NCBI RefSeq assembly: GCF_047730075.1
Contig: NZ_CP159831.1
Coordinates: forward strand, 496,001 to 560,000
Origin: Njordibacter sp905182035
GTDB taxonomy: Bacteria; Pseudomonadota; Gammaproteobacteria; Pseudomonadales; Balneatricaceae
Direction: 5' to 3'
Length of the DNA: 64,000 nt
Position numbers and translations under genes: made by a program. The number at the start of each line of letters is the position of its first letter. Positions within the stretch are counted from its first letter, which is position 1. Under the pieces are notes generated by a model that saw only the letters and a program-made list of their open reading frames with translations, did no database searches and was not told the DNA's origin. Below are positions 1 to 7,721 of the stretch, piece by piece.

Positions 1-427
1 GAAAAATATGGGGGGCATGGCAGGGCTACTAGACAAAATGCCTGGCATGGGCAGTATGGCGCAAGCCGCTTCAAGCGCAGGTGCAGAAAAGAACTTTGAT
101 CAAATGGAATCCATTATTAATTCCATGACACCAAAAGAACGTGCGCTACCAGACACCCTTAATGGTTCCCGCAAGCGCCGTATCGCCTCAGGGAGTGGTA
201 CACAGATCCAAGACATCAATCGCTTAATTAAGCAGCATAAGCAGATGGCCAAGATGATGAAGAAAATGTCGGGCAAAGGTGGCATGCAAAAAATGATGCG
301 TGGCATGCAAGGGCAAATGCCTCCTGGCATGGGTGGTGGAGCTGGAGGTATGCCACCAGGAATGCCTCCTGGGATGCCTGGTGGACTGCCGGGATTAGGT
401 GGTGGTTTTCCCTTTGGCAAGAAATAA
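1..427 (+). CDS. ffh: Signal recognition particle protein Ffh, C-terminal part (cut by window edge)
   Basis: This is the 3' end of ffh; the reading frame is open to the left edge, so the start lies outside the window. Ffh binds 4.5S RNA and the signal sequences of nascent membrane proteins and hands the ribosome to FtsY. The visible part is the methionine-rich M domain: a helix with DQMESIINSMTPKERALP, then the RNA-binding stretch GSRKRRIASGSGT, then LIKQHKQMAKMMKKM. It ends in a long Met/Gly/Pro-rich tail (MPPGM repeats) typical of proteobacterial Ffh. Stop TAA at 425-427. Two tRNA genes follow on the same strand. The identification rests on the SRK(R)RIASGSG motif and the tail. Confidence 0.93.
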   Translation, partial: KNMGGMAGLLDKMPGMGSMAQAASSAGAEKNFDQMESIINSMTPKERALPDTLNGSRKRRIASGSGTQIQDINRLIKQHKQMAKMMKKMSGKGGMQKMMRGMQGQMPPGMGGGAGGMPPGMPPGMPGGLPGLGGGFPFGKK

Positions 428-510
428 CACTGGCAAAAAAACCATTCAAAATAATTGAAACTTAAGGCTTTTATTTCCCAAAAGGTTAGGGTAATATACG
501 CGCTCTCTGC

Positions 511-602
<92 letters not shown>

Positions 603-610
603 TTTTTTGA

Positions 611-687
611 GCGCCCGTAGCTCAGCTGGATAGAGTACTCGGCTACGAACCGAGCGGTCAGAGGTTCGAATCCTCTCGGGCGCGCCA
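611..687 (+). tRNA. tRNA-Arg (anticodon ACG), integration target of the downstream element
   Basis: A 77-nt tRNA. Acceptor GCGCCCG (611-617) pairs with CGGGCGC (677-683); discriminator G; encoded CCA at 685-687; anticodon ACG at 645-647 in CTACGAA. The A is expected to be edited to inosine. Its 3' end, from position 668, is repeated exactly at 6166-6188. The tRNA is therefore the attachment site of an integrated element and stays intact after integration. Confidence 0.95.
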
Positions 688-690
688 TTT
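668..690 (+). repeat. attL: 23-bp direct repeat at the tRNA-Arg 3' end
   Basis: These 23 bp cover the T-arm 3' strand, the acceptor 3' strand, CCA and TTT. They are identical to 6166-6188. The matches stop at 667 (C versus T) and 691 (C versus T). An integrase gene begins about 110 bp inside, the usual arrangement for tRNA-targeted elements. Confidence 0.88.
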
Positions 691-748
691 CTTCTACTGA
701 AATTGCATGCAAATCAACGGCTTATGTCGTTAATCCTTTAGTAATCGT

Positions 749-770
749 TATCACATTGACTATCACATCT
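749..770 (+). promoter_or_regulatory. Two TATCACATTG-like decamers, possible integrase arm sites (left)
   Basis: TATCACATTG at 749-758 and TATCACATCT at 761-770 lie between attL and the integrase start. Two exact copies of the first decamer occur near the other end of the element (6054-6063 and 6065-6074). Repeated short sites flanking both ends are the pattern of arm-type binding sites for tyrosine integrases; this role is inferred. Confidence 0.5.
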
Positions 771-799
771 AGACGCTTTGTCGATTGGAGTATACTCTA

Positions 800-2197
800 A
801 TGGTCAAAATTGATTTAGGTCTGTATTCAATCGTTATGAAATACGCTCATCGCCCATCATCAGGTAAGACTATTTACTATCGTAGACGCATACCCAAGGG
901 TTTGGAGTCACACTATGATGGTAAAACCTTCTGTGTCAAAACCACGGGCACGACTGACCCTAAGTTGGCTGTTGCCATCCTTGTGAGAATTAATACTCAA
1001 GTTGAAAAAGACTGGGAACGCCTCCACCAGGGTTTGCCTTTGTCTGTCTCAGATGAAGTGAATACGTCTGTAGAGGAAGTATTAAAGCCATTCGGATTGA
1101 ATCGGTTTGGGCGTGGTTTGGCTGAAGGTAAGCAAGACTTTAACGAAAGTATATTTGAACAGTTACCTGACAAAGTTAAAACAGATGTTGTGTTTAATGG
1201 GTTGTCTGGAGATGATCTCCATCAAACTGTGGAGTCTGTATTGCCCACAGATTTAAAGATTGCATATGGTCGTGTGCATGATCGTATACAACTTGTGGCA
1301 TCTGATTACTGTGAAGAATACATCAAAATAAAAGGCAGGGCGGATGATAAAAAATTCTCTCAAGGGGTTCAAAAATCCTTTGAAGTTCTGATTAGTTTGA
1401 TGGGTGATCGACGACCTTGTGATTATTACAAAGCTGATGTTAGAGATATTATTCAAGGGATGCAGGAGCTAAATTGGTCATCAGCCACAATAAAGAGAAG
1501 GCTCCAAAATGTGAGGGCTGCATTGAATACAGTTTCAGATTATCACGATATTGATGATGATAAAGGTCATCCATTTAAAAACTTTGATATACCCAATGCA
1601 GGGGAAGATGCGACAGAACGGCCAGACTTTAGTGTTTCTGAACTGGATGACATTAGGAAAAAACTAGCAGGAGATAAATCTGACCTTGCACTTATCATCA
1701 GGATTGTAATGGATACTGGAGTGCGAGTGTCTGAATGTGTTGGCCTGATGGCAGATGATATTGTTTTGGATGTAGACATTCCATACTTAAACATCCATAG
1801 AAATTCATTTCGCAGGCTGAAGACAAAAAATAGTACACGCTTCATCCCTCTAGCTGGAGGTGCCTTGGATGCTGCAACAATAGCTGTAGCGAAGGTAAAG
1901 AATAAGGTGCTATTCCCTCGATATATTGATCAGATTAAAGGCAAGGTTAAGAATGATGTTGCGTCTAATGCATTGAACAAACGACTATCCACTATTATTG
2001 ATGAGCGTAAGACTATGCATTCGTTTCGACACACTATGCAGACACGCCTGAGGGATGTTGAATGTCCAGAAGATGTCCGTAAGGAACTAATGGGCTGGCA
2101 AAAAGATGTCAGCAAGAACTATGGTAGCCCATCAGATTTGAAGATTAAGCATAGGTATTTACTTGAGTCTTTGGCGTGGGTAAGGCAGGGTGTTTAG
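800..2197 (+). CDS. Tyrosine recombinase / integrase of the tRNA-Arg element
   Basis: A site-specific tyrosine recombinase of 465 aa that would integrate and excise the element at tRNA-Arg. I chose ATG 800 because GGAG lies 10 bases upstream; an in-frame TTG at 785 would add five residues. The N-terminal part contains a basic YYRRRIPK segment typical of phage-type integrases that begin with a small DNA-binding domain. A SAM-like core-binding region follows at about residues 160-265. The catalytic domain shows R309 (TGVRVSE), HSFR at 407-410, GW in the LMGW segment in place of the usual GH, and Tyr441 (NYG) as nucleophile. It reads away from the tRNA. No excisionase gene is visible. Confidence 0.9.
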   Translation: MVKIDLGLYSIVMKYAHRPSSGKTIYYRRRIPKGLESHYDGKTFCVKTTGTTDPKLAVAILVRINTQVEKDWERLHQGLPLSVSDEVNTSVEEVLKPFGLNRFGRGLAEGKQDFNESIFEQLPDKVKTDVVFNGLSGDDLHQTVESVLPTDLKIAYGRVHDRIQLVASDYCEEYIKIKGRADDKKFSQGVQKSFEVLISLMGDRRPCDYYKADVRDIIQGMQELNWSSATIKRRLQNVRAALNTVSDYHDIDDDKGHPFKNFDIPNAGEDATERPDFSVSELDDIRKKLAGDKSDLALIIRIVMDTGVRVSECVGLMADDIVLDVDIPYLNIHRNSFRRLKTKNSTRFIPLAGGALDAATIAVAKVKNKVLFPRYIDQIKGKVKNDVASNALNKRLSTIIDERKTMHSFRHTMQTRLRDVECPEDVRKELMGWQKDVSKNYGSPSDLKIKHRYLLESLAWVRQGV

Positions 2198-2240
2198 TTT
2201 CCTATATAGACATGGTCTGGGTCGTTTATCTATTTTTTAA

Positions 2241-2396
2241 CGTACTACTGAGAAATTTGCACCCATCTGGGCTGCGCTCAAAGTTGACCCAGAAGAAAAT
2301 GAATCAGGTGTCGTGACAGTTGATGAGATAACCTGTGACGACACTGTGACAGACGCCAAAATCAATATAAGATTGAACGAATTATTTACCATTTAG
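2241..2396 (+). pseudogene. Possible coding remnant downstream of the integrase
   Basis: A 51-codon open stretch without ATG, ending in TAG 2394-2396, whose translation looks protein-like (EKFAPIWAALKVDPEENE, then VVTVDEITCDD). It lies between the convergent integrase and hydrolase genes and overlaps the hydrolase stop. It also contains an imperfect hairpin: GTGTCGTGACAG at 2308-2319 against CTGTGACGACAC at 2333-2344, 11 of 12 paired. It may be the end of a lost gene, or chance; the hairpin could serve the converging transcripts. I do not recognise the protein. Confidence 0.25.
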
Positions 2397-3735
2397 AAAA
2401 TTTACCATCTCTTACTGCTTTCATAACGATTTTCTTATAATTGTAATTTCTTTGCACAGCGTGAGTGTAGATAATCCGGTCATCATCAAAATTTATGAGC
2501 AGAGCGATTCCTCCATAGCCATCCATCCCCATAACTGTATCTCTTGTATTCGGATAGTTCGTATGAAAGAAACCAGCATAAGAAGTTGAGAAGCCATCGC
2601 CCATGTTATTTTTACCCTTTTTTACTCGAGACTTATAGATGTCTTTTAGAAACTTTCCGACACAAGTGTCATCTTTCCAATCCTGAAGGATTGCAATTCC
2701 TATTCTCAGAGTATCATAGCGAGTTGCTTTAAAGTTTGATTGTAACTGACCATACTTCTCTAGATTACTGCCAGCATTAACTTTTAGCGTATTTTTTAAA
2801 CCGATATAGTTTTGCATTATATCGTCCAAAAAATCTTTGAATTTATGATTAGTTTTGAAAGAAATATAATTCCAAGCGACATTTGCAGGAAATTGGCCAT
2901 AGCTAAAAATTTTCTTGGCAGGCTTACTGTTTCTCAATTCTCCAGAAGCTATCTCATAAATATCCACATCACCAGGGTCTCTCTTAGTCGATTTAAAGTA
3001 TTCAGGCCTCATACTTCGATATTTTTGGTCACCCATGGTTGAATTTAAAACATCGCGAACAGTAATATCCGCCAGTAAAGTATTGCTGACTAAAGGCCAA
3101 TCAGATAGCTTTTGGTCGACAGATTTTATGTAACCCTTACAGATTGCATGACCCATTAAATAACCGCCAAGGCTCTTACCCAATGACATACTGTACAGAA
3201 GAGTCTGGTCGTCAAATAAATCTCCAAGTCTTCCGTCAGGTGACTTTTCATCAATAACGACTTTTCCCTTTTCATACATTATGTAACTAGCTAGAAAAGT
3301 TCTCTGTAACTCTTTTTGAATAATCGGTGATGATTTCTTATCAAAATCAAGCACCATTGGACTTTCAGATGGCTTTGAAGCAAACCTCTCATCGCGTGGA
3401 GCGCCACGTTTGTTGTATCTAAGAAAATGCTCACGGACAGTTGCGAGATTAGGTCTGTAATCCTCTGGAATTTGTGAGTGGCCTGACCAGAGTTTGACAT
3501 CACCACTATCGATTGTTATCTCATCAGATATGGGTTTGGCTTTAGAAACTTTAATTGATGCCTTGCAACCAAGATTGCGACTAGCAGCTTCCTCTAGATA
3601 GTCTGCGCTGCCATTACTTTTAACTAAACGACAAACAGTCTTATCAGACCAACCTGATATGTCTTGGGACATTGCGTGGGGTGCCATTAACGCTAAGGTT
3701 AATAAACATATCGCTCTAGTGCAGGGCTTGAACAT
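2386..3735 (-). CDS. Exported serine hydrolase, beta-lactamase / penicillin-binding-protein-like
   Basis: A 449-aa protein with an N-terminal signal peptide (hydrophobic core CLLTLALMA, likely cleavage after HAMS). The serine beta-lactamase-like fold is indicated by SLGK at residues 184-187, an SxxK motif inside LLYSMSLGKSLGG. This is followed by the helix and DITVRDVLNSTMG segment common in class C-like hydrolases, where the 'LL.HTSG' element sits. A YGQFPAN segment may supply the second motif and DGYGG near the C terminus the third; both are weak matches. It probably acts in the periplasm on a peptide, ester or amide; the substrate cannot be told. It is the only cargo-like gene in the element. 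Class C beta-lactamase activity is possible but not shown. Confidence 0.7.
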   Translation of the reverse strand: MFKPCTRAICLLTLALMAPHAMSQDISGWSDKTVCRLVKSNGSADYLEEAASRNLGCKASIKVSKAKPISDEITIDSGDVKLWSGHSQIPEDYRPNLATVREHFLRYNKRGAPRDERFASKPSESPMVLDFDKKSSPIIQKELQRTFLASYIMYEKGKVVIDEKSPDGRLGDLFDDQTLLYSMSLGKSLGGYLMGHAICKGYIKSVDQKLSDWPLVSNTLLADITVRDVLNSTMGDQKYRSMRPEYFKSTKRDPGDVDIYEIASGELRNSKPAKKIFSYGQFPANVAWNYISFKTNHKFKDFLDDIMQNYIGLKNTLKVNAGSNLEKYGQLQSNFKATRYDTLRIGIAILQDWKDDTCVGKFLKDIYKSRVKKGKNNMGDGFSTSYAGFFHTNYPNTRDTVMGMDGYGGIALLINFDDDRIIYTHAVQRNYNYKKIVMKAVRDGKFSKW

Positions 3736-4086
3736 AATTTACTCTTATAGTTTACAAAATCTATATAATAATATTACTTAAAAAATATACATAAGTCTTT
3801 ATGAATATTTCTGATTTTATACTCCTCTAACCAGATGACTAGGGGTACTTGGTAAGCAATCATAACTAGCCAAGTGTATGCCTAAGAAGATGCCTCTGGG
3901 AGCCTATTTAGTAGTGTATAAGAAGAGTTGAATATAGTATAATACTCTTCTATACCTTTGGAGTTAAGCCCCTCTGACGACCTCTCAGGATCTTAGAATA
4001 AAGGTAGTTATTGGGCTAGTTAACCTGATGATTTTTCTATTTTTTTTAAACCCTTGCATTGAACATATGCTTAAATAATAACAACA

Positions 4087-4226
4087 GATTGGTTACGACT
4101 AAGTGTCCTGATCATAAGACATATCATGATAATTGGTGGCTTGTTCAATAAATGGTTAATAACTATCAATAACATGTGCTTAAAGTAACACCTGTTTGGT
4201 AGCAAGGCCTTTTAGTCGTAACAATC
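4087..4226. repeat. Long-range inverted repeat
   Basis: GATTGGTTACGACTAA at 4087-4102 pairs with TTAGTCGTAACAATC at 4212-4226, with one bulged G. The arms enclose about 109 bases that contain smaller palindromes such as TGATCA and ATCATGAT. Confidence 0.55.
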
Positions 4227-4247
4227 AATATGGTTGTGCAAGCTGCA

Positions 4248-4318
4248 CTATATAGTTCTTAACAGAAGACTATTAACAATAATCATTATGAAAAGCCTTC
4301 CTGTTAAGTGCTATATAG
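4248..4318. repeat. Long imperfect inverted repeat (18-bp arms)
   Basis: The arm CTATATAGTTCTTAACAG (4248-4265) is the reverse complement of CTGTTAAGTGCTATATAG (4301-4318) at 16 of 18 positions. The loop is 35 bases. It lies about 160 bases upstream of the polymerase-like gene. It could form a cruciform, an origin hairpin or an RNA stem. Confidence 0.6.
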
Positions 4319-4478
4319 GTCGAAGTCCAGAAACCAGAACTACTATTGTTTATTGTTTTATTCAATTAATTATAAATATCATATGACGTGTTCTAAGTTG
4401 TTTTTGTGTTGTCCTTATTAGGTAGAACAAGTTCGTACAAGAGTCTAATTTACCCTGTTGGGTTTGAGCGAGGTGGTT

Positions 4479-5915
4479 ATGGACGATAAGAGGTTCGATT
4501 GGTTTCCGGTGCTGAAAAGCTCTGCACTAGAGCCATTGATAGAGGAGTTGTCTTGTTATGCTATCAAGACATATGTTGGGAAGGAATTGTCATCTAGAGG
4601 TGCTAACCCTGCGAAAAGAAATATGGATCTTAGGTCGATAGCAACACACTTTATATCTGCACTTTATCAAGCACAGATACGAGTTGCAGGTAACCAATAT
4701 AAAGTGAGTGTGCCTAGAGGGAAAGGTGACTACGACAAAAAAGATAGAGGCATTCAAACTGATTCAAAGATTAGGTATTCGTACAACTATGTAACAAGAG
4801 TATTTGAATGTTTGAAGTCCTTGGGTTGGGTTGACGTGACTGATCATGAGGTAAGGATACATCACACACTAATGCACCCAGCAGGCCGCCTAGCAAAGGT
4901 ATTTAAAGAAGTAGGCTATGTGTGGCAGCCGGCTGTGCAGCTCCCAGGTGAGTCATTAGTCCGCTTGTCGGATGCCGTAAGGGATGAGAATAACAGGCCT
5001 AAGCGCAACAAAAAGGGAGTGACCAAAACAAAGCCATTAGAGTTTAAGGAAACTGACAGCATTAAAATGCACAGATCTGTTCTGTACGGAATTAACAGCT
5101 ACTTAGTGCGTCACTGTATAACCCTAGCATTAAGTGACCGAGAGCTGGCAGAGTTAGAGGAGGAACAGGCAAAGAATGAAGAGCACAAAAAGTACCGATG
5201 CGTTGATTTCTTCCAGACACAGCTAGTCCGCTCTTTTTCTAGAGGTTCTTTTGATAAGGGAGGGCGCTTTTATCGTGGCTGGTGGCAGAACATATTGTCT
5301 GGTTATAGGAGGTACATTCTGATAGATGGAGTAAGAACTGTTGAGGTAGACTTTTGTAACATGTCACTTCGGATGTTGTATGCACAAAGTAATATTGAAT
5401 ACCCCGATGATTTAGATGCATATGATTTTGGGTTGGACAACTGGAAGAAGAAAGATGACCCAAGAAGAGGCGTGATTAAGGAGTTTGTGAATGCTCTTCT
5501 GAATGATGAGGACAAAGTCTATAAGCTCAAAGCAAAGGATAAAAAAGTATTAGGTGGGTTGGATCATGACCACATGATGAATCTCTTAAAGCAAACACAC
5601 CCTCTTATCTTTGATAAAATTCTGGCAGGAGGTGGCCAATTTATTCAGAACCTTGATAGTCAAATTGCACAGCAGATTTTGCTTATATTGTTACGTGAAA
5701 ACATTACCTGCTTACCAATTCATGACTCTTTTATTGTGCAGTATCAGCATGCTGATAGGCTAGTGGAAGTAATGGAGACAGTATTTCTAGAGAAGCTAGG
5801 TAAGCGAGGTGTTGTAGAGAGAACAGAGGGGAAATTAAACAGGGAACTTGATGATGACAGTATTATGGGTAAGTTTTTGCAGTCATGGAAAGACCATGAC
5901 TTAGGTGAGAGGTAG
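4479..5915 (+). CDS. Family A / T7-like polymerase-fold protein, probable replication enzyme of the element
   Basis: A 478-aa protein; ATG 4479 is chosen because GAGG lies 5 bases upstream (an in-frame TTG at 4458 is less likely). The C-terminal half shows the ordered motifs of the PolA / single-subunit RNA polymerase superfamily. These are GR at 262-263 followed by WWQNI (Gln270), compare TGR...QNIP of DNA polymerase I; motif A with Asp291 in VEVDFCNMSLRMLYA; motif B with Arg330 and Lys334, R-x3-K spacing; and motif C with His415-Asp416 in LPIHDSFIV, as in T7 RNA polymerase HDSF. The motif A-C distance (125 residues) is short, and the aromatic positions after motif B are Asn. The N-terminal half has a winged-helix-like stretch (YNYVTRVFECLKSLGWVDV). 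No exonuclease domain is seen. The family is inferred from motifs only; the template and product are unknown. Confidence 0.62.
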   Translation: MDDKRFDWFPVLKSSALEPLIEELSCYAIKTYVGKELSSRGANPAKRNMDLRSIATHFISALYQAQIRVAGNQYKVSVPRGKGDYDKKDRGIQTDSKIRYSYNYVTRVFECLKSLGWVDVTDHEVRIHHTLMHPAGRLAKVFKEVGYVWQPAVQLPGESLVRLSDAVRDENNRPKRNKKGVTKTKPLEFKETDSIKMHRSVLYGINSYLVRHCITLALSDRELAELEEEQAKNEEHKKYRCVDFFQTQLVRSFSRGSFDKGGRFYRGWWQNILSGYRRYILIDGVRTVEVDFCNMSLRMLYAQSNIEYPDDLDAYDFGLDNWKKKDDPRRGVIKEFVNALLNDEDKVYKLKAKDKKVLGGLDHDHMMNLLKQTHPLIFDKILAGGGQFIQNLDSQIAQQILLILLRENITCLPIHDSFIVQYQHADRLVEVMETVFLEKLGKRGVVERTEGKLNRELDDDSIMGKFLQSWKDHDLGER

Positions 5916-6019
5916 GTATAAAGGCACCCTCTAATGTATCTGGGCAGATACCCCCTTGCTGATGAACTAATTTCCCCTCCCCCCGTGGCTATTTTGGGGT
6001 GGGGTGGGGCTGTTACAAC

Positions 6020-6043
6020 AGGCTAGTTATAGATCGCTAGCCT
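6020..6043. repeat. Hairpin downstream of the polymerase-like gene
   Basis: AGGCTAG (6020-6026) pairs perfectly with CTAGCCT (6037-6043). It is preceded by a C-rich then G-rich tract (5974-6010) that can also fold. There is no clear T run, so a terminator is possible but not typical. Confidence 0.35.
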
Positions 6044-6053
6044 CTTTAGGTAC

Positions 6054-6074
6054 TATCACATTGTTATCACATTG
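6054..6074 (+). promoter_or_regulatory. Two TATCACATTG copies, possible integrase arm sites (right)
   Basis: Exact decamers TATCACATTG at 6054-6063 and 6065-6074, about 100 bp inside attR. The same decamer is found inside attL at 749-758. The symmetry suggests integrase arm-type sites. Confidence 0.5.
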
Positions 6075-6165
6075 TTAATTTTATAATAAAAACACATGTG
6101 CTATACTTTCCATACAGTACGTATCATATAGGTTATACAGGCATGACAACCCATTATCATAGTAT

Positions 6166-6188
6166 GAATCCTCTCGGGCGCGCCATTT
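6166..6188 (+). repeat. attR: 23-bp direct repeat of the tRNA-Arg 3' end
   Basis: Identical to 668-690; it marks the right end of the integrated element. No complete tRNA is present here. Confidence 0.88.
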
Positions 6189-6610
6189 TATTTTATAAGG
6201 CGCTGTTTTATAAGACATTTTTCGTTATTATAAATAACGGAACCGTCAGATAGACCGTCTTTTGTTTTATTTTTTACCCTAATACCCTATTGGCTTTCTA
6301 GCTGAACTAGGTCTACCTATTAGATCGTTTCAGGCTGTTTCTGTGGCTTGTTAGTTTACCCTACAGTAAGCCGATCCATCACGTTATTACTCTCTATAAT
6401 ATCTCTTATGCCACTACCCAATGGTAGGCGTTTACTGTGGATGCCTATATCTCATAATCATGACTTGTTGCTTAGTCCGTGTATTTATGAGGAAAGGATA
6501 GGCGTGGATATTGGATACGGACACTGGGGAATGGTAGTGGGCTAATGTAATGGTCCATGTGTATCCCAACAGGAACAGTAGTCCTTGAAGGTTTCATTAA
6601 ATTCACTAAG
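6189..6610. other. Intergenic region right of the element, no supported gene
   Basis: About 420 bp between attR and the LysR gene stop. It contains a small perfect hairpin CGTTATT-ATA-AATAACG near 6222-6238 and a repeated TTTTATAAG (about 6191 and 6206). A 65-codon frame at 6348-6545 has no ribosome-binding site or recognisable product. I see nothing else. Confidence 0.6.
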
Positions 6611-7537
6611 CTAAATATCCGCGGCTAAAATGTCTTGAACATATTGCTGCCAGTTATTCAAAAACTCTTCTGCAACTAATGATATAGGCAGATGTAGCGG
6701 CGTTAGTATACTACAGCCATAGGTTGTAGCTGGCGAAAAAGGGCGAAAAACAACTCTTTCGTGTGCTGCCTGTTGCTGCATAATTGCATAGCTTCGAGCA
6801 CTTAATTTATCCAGTATCACACAGGCTTGGCCAGCCGCTACGAACTCAAGCAGAGGTATGAAATACTGCATGGTGAAACGTACATTAAAATGGACACTCT
6901 GCTCATCAAATGCAGCTTGAATGTGTCGCACCACGTCCATGTCAGGGTGTATCGACCCCATAGGTTCAGCATGTAAATGACTCGGTGTAATGACTTTTTC
7001 AGCTGCCAGAGGGTGGTCGATGGGTAGGGCGCAAATACACTCTGAGGTTAAATTCACACAATTAAAAAGCTTGCTATCTGCAGCACTAAAATCCATGTCA
7101 CAAATACCCATATCATAGGTTTGCGAGGCCATTAAGCTGCGAATGTGTAGTGTGGTGTGAGTAGAGATAGTGATTTTAATGTCTGCCTTACTCTCCAAAT
7201 ATTTGCTGATAAAATTAGGCAGCAAATATTCCGATGGACCCGGCATAGATGCAATGCGAATTGAACCTTTCACTCGATCACGCATTAAAGAAAGATTTTG
7301 CTGAGTGGTACGGCAGCGCTCCAAAATCTCCACAGCTTCCGTGAGTAAATAGAAGGCTTCCGGCTTAGGTAATAAACGCCTTCCCTCACGTTTAAACAAA
7401 ATAATACCTAGACTATCCTCAAGGTTTTTTAAGCTGGAGCTGATGGCGGGCTGAGAGCGGTGTAAGCTTTTTGCGGCGCTACTAAGAGAGCCATTCTTCA
7501 TGATTTCTCTAAACACCTTAAGTTGTTGTATATTCAT
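6611..7537 (-). CDS. LysR-family transcriptional regulator
   Basis: A 308-aa LysR-type regulator. The start at 7537 (MNIQQLKVFREIMKNGSLSSAAK) is where the family begins; the open frame extends 32 codons further upstream without family resemblance. The N-terminal winged helix-turn-helix spans about residues 1-60 (SLSSAAKSLHRSQPAISSSLKNLE). It is followed by a linker helix and an effector-binding domain. It is divergent from the TRAP-TAXI / D-amino-acid cluster, with 184 bp between starts. It therefore probably controls that cluster in response to a substrate or intermediate. A 9-bp inverted repeat in the gap is a candidate operator. Confidence 0.9.
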   Translation of the reverse strand: MNIQQLKVFREIMKNGSLSSAAKSLHRSQPAISSSLKNLEDSLGIILFKREGRRLLPKPEAFYLLTEAVEILERCRTTQQNLSLMRDRVKGSIRIASMPGPSEYLLPNFISKYLESKADIKITISTHTTLHIRSLMASQTYDMGICDMDFSAADSKLFNCVNLTSECICALPIDHPLAAEKVITPSHLHAEPMGSIHPDMDVVRHIQAAFDEQSVHFNVRFTMQYFIPLLEFVAAGQACVILDKLSARSYAIMQQQAAHERVVFRPFSPATTYGCSILTPLHLPISLVAEEFLNNWQQYVQDILAADI

Positions 7538-7574
7538 TATATTCGTTATTTTGTATATAAATAAAACCTTTGAT

Positions 7575-7627
7575 ACTAACACTTTTTCGGATTGGTGTTT
7601 ATGTGTAATAGTCACTAGAGTGTTAGT
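7575..7627. promoter_or_regulatory. Inverted repeat in the LysR / TAXI divergent promoter
   Basis: ACTAACACT (7575-7583) and AGTGTTAGT (7619-7627) are perfect inverted arms with a 35-bp spacer, placed between the divergent LysR and TRAP receptor genes. This is a plausible binding region for the LysR regulator. Confidence 0.45.
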
Positions 7628-7721
7628 CAGCATGATTAATTCATGTCACTCACAGACAGAATCAGCGTGTACAGCGGTGATAATTGACTGTTTTACAAAT
7701 AAAAATATGAGGATTATCCAA

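Larger units (their letters stand above)
3736..4478. other. Structured non-coding region of the element (candidate replication origin)
   Basis: About 740 bp without a supported gene, between the divergent hydrolase and polymerase-like genes. It holds three sizeable inverted repeats. (1) 3916-3928 with 3944-3955, AGAAGAGT...ACTCTTCT extended by GTATA. (2) 4087-4102 with 4212-4226, 15 paired bases with one bulge, enclosing about 109 bases. (3) 4248-4265 with 4301-4318, 16 of 18 paired, 35-base loop. The region is AT-rich with several T/A runs. Placement next to a polymerase-like gene suggests an origin of replication or a structured RNA. Nothing here proves either. Confidence 0.45.
668..6188. 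mobile_element. 5.5-kb integrative element in tRNA-Arg
   Basis: The element is bounded by the 23-bp repeats 668-690 and 6166-6188. It holds a tyrosine recombinase next to the tRNA (800-2197), a convergent exported serine hydrolase (2386-3735, minus), about 740 bp of structured non-coding DNA, and a polymerase-like gene (4479-5915). No transposase, conjugation or phage structural gene is present. The size and content fit a satellite-like or plasmid-like integrative element rather than a prophage. Near-identical decamers TATCACATTG sit just inside both ends. The DNA is AT-richer than the flanking ffh end. Boundaries are seen directly; mobility is inferred. Confidence 0.85.

Noticed and set aside
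100..449. Minus-strand open frames opposite the ffh tail
   Set aside because: They mirror the Met/Gly/Pro-rich repeat of Ffh and have no start signal or family resemblance.
6348..6545. 65-codon frame right of the element
   Set aside because: No ribosome-binding site, no recognisable protein and poor coding look.
7500..7721. N-terminal extension of the TAXI receptor frame
   Set aside because: It overlaps the LysR gene and lacks family sequence; the signal peptide and GAGGAT site place the start at 7722.
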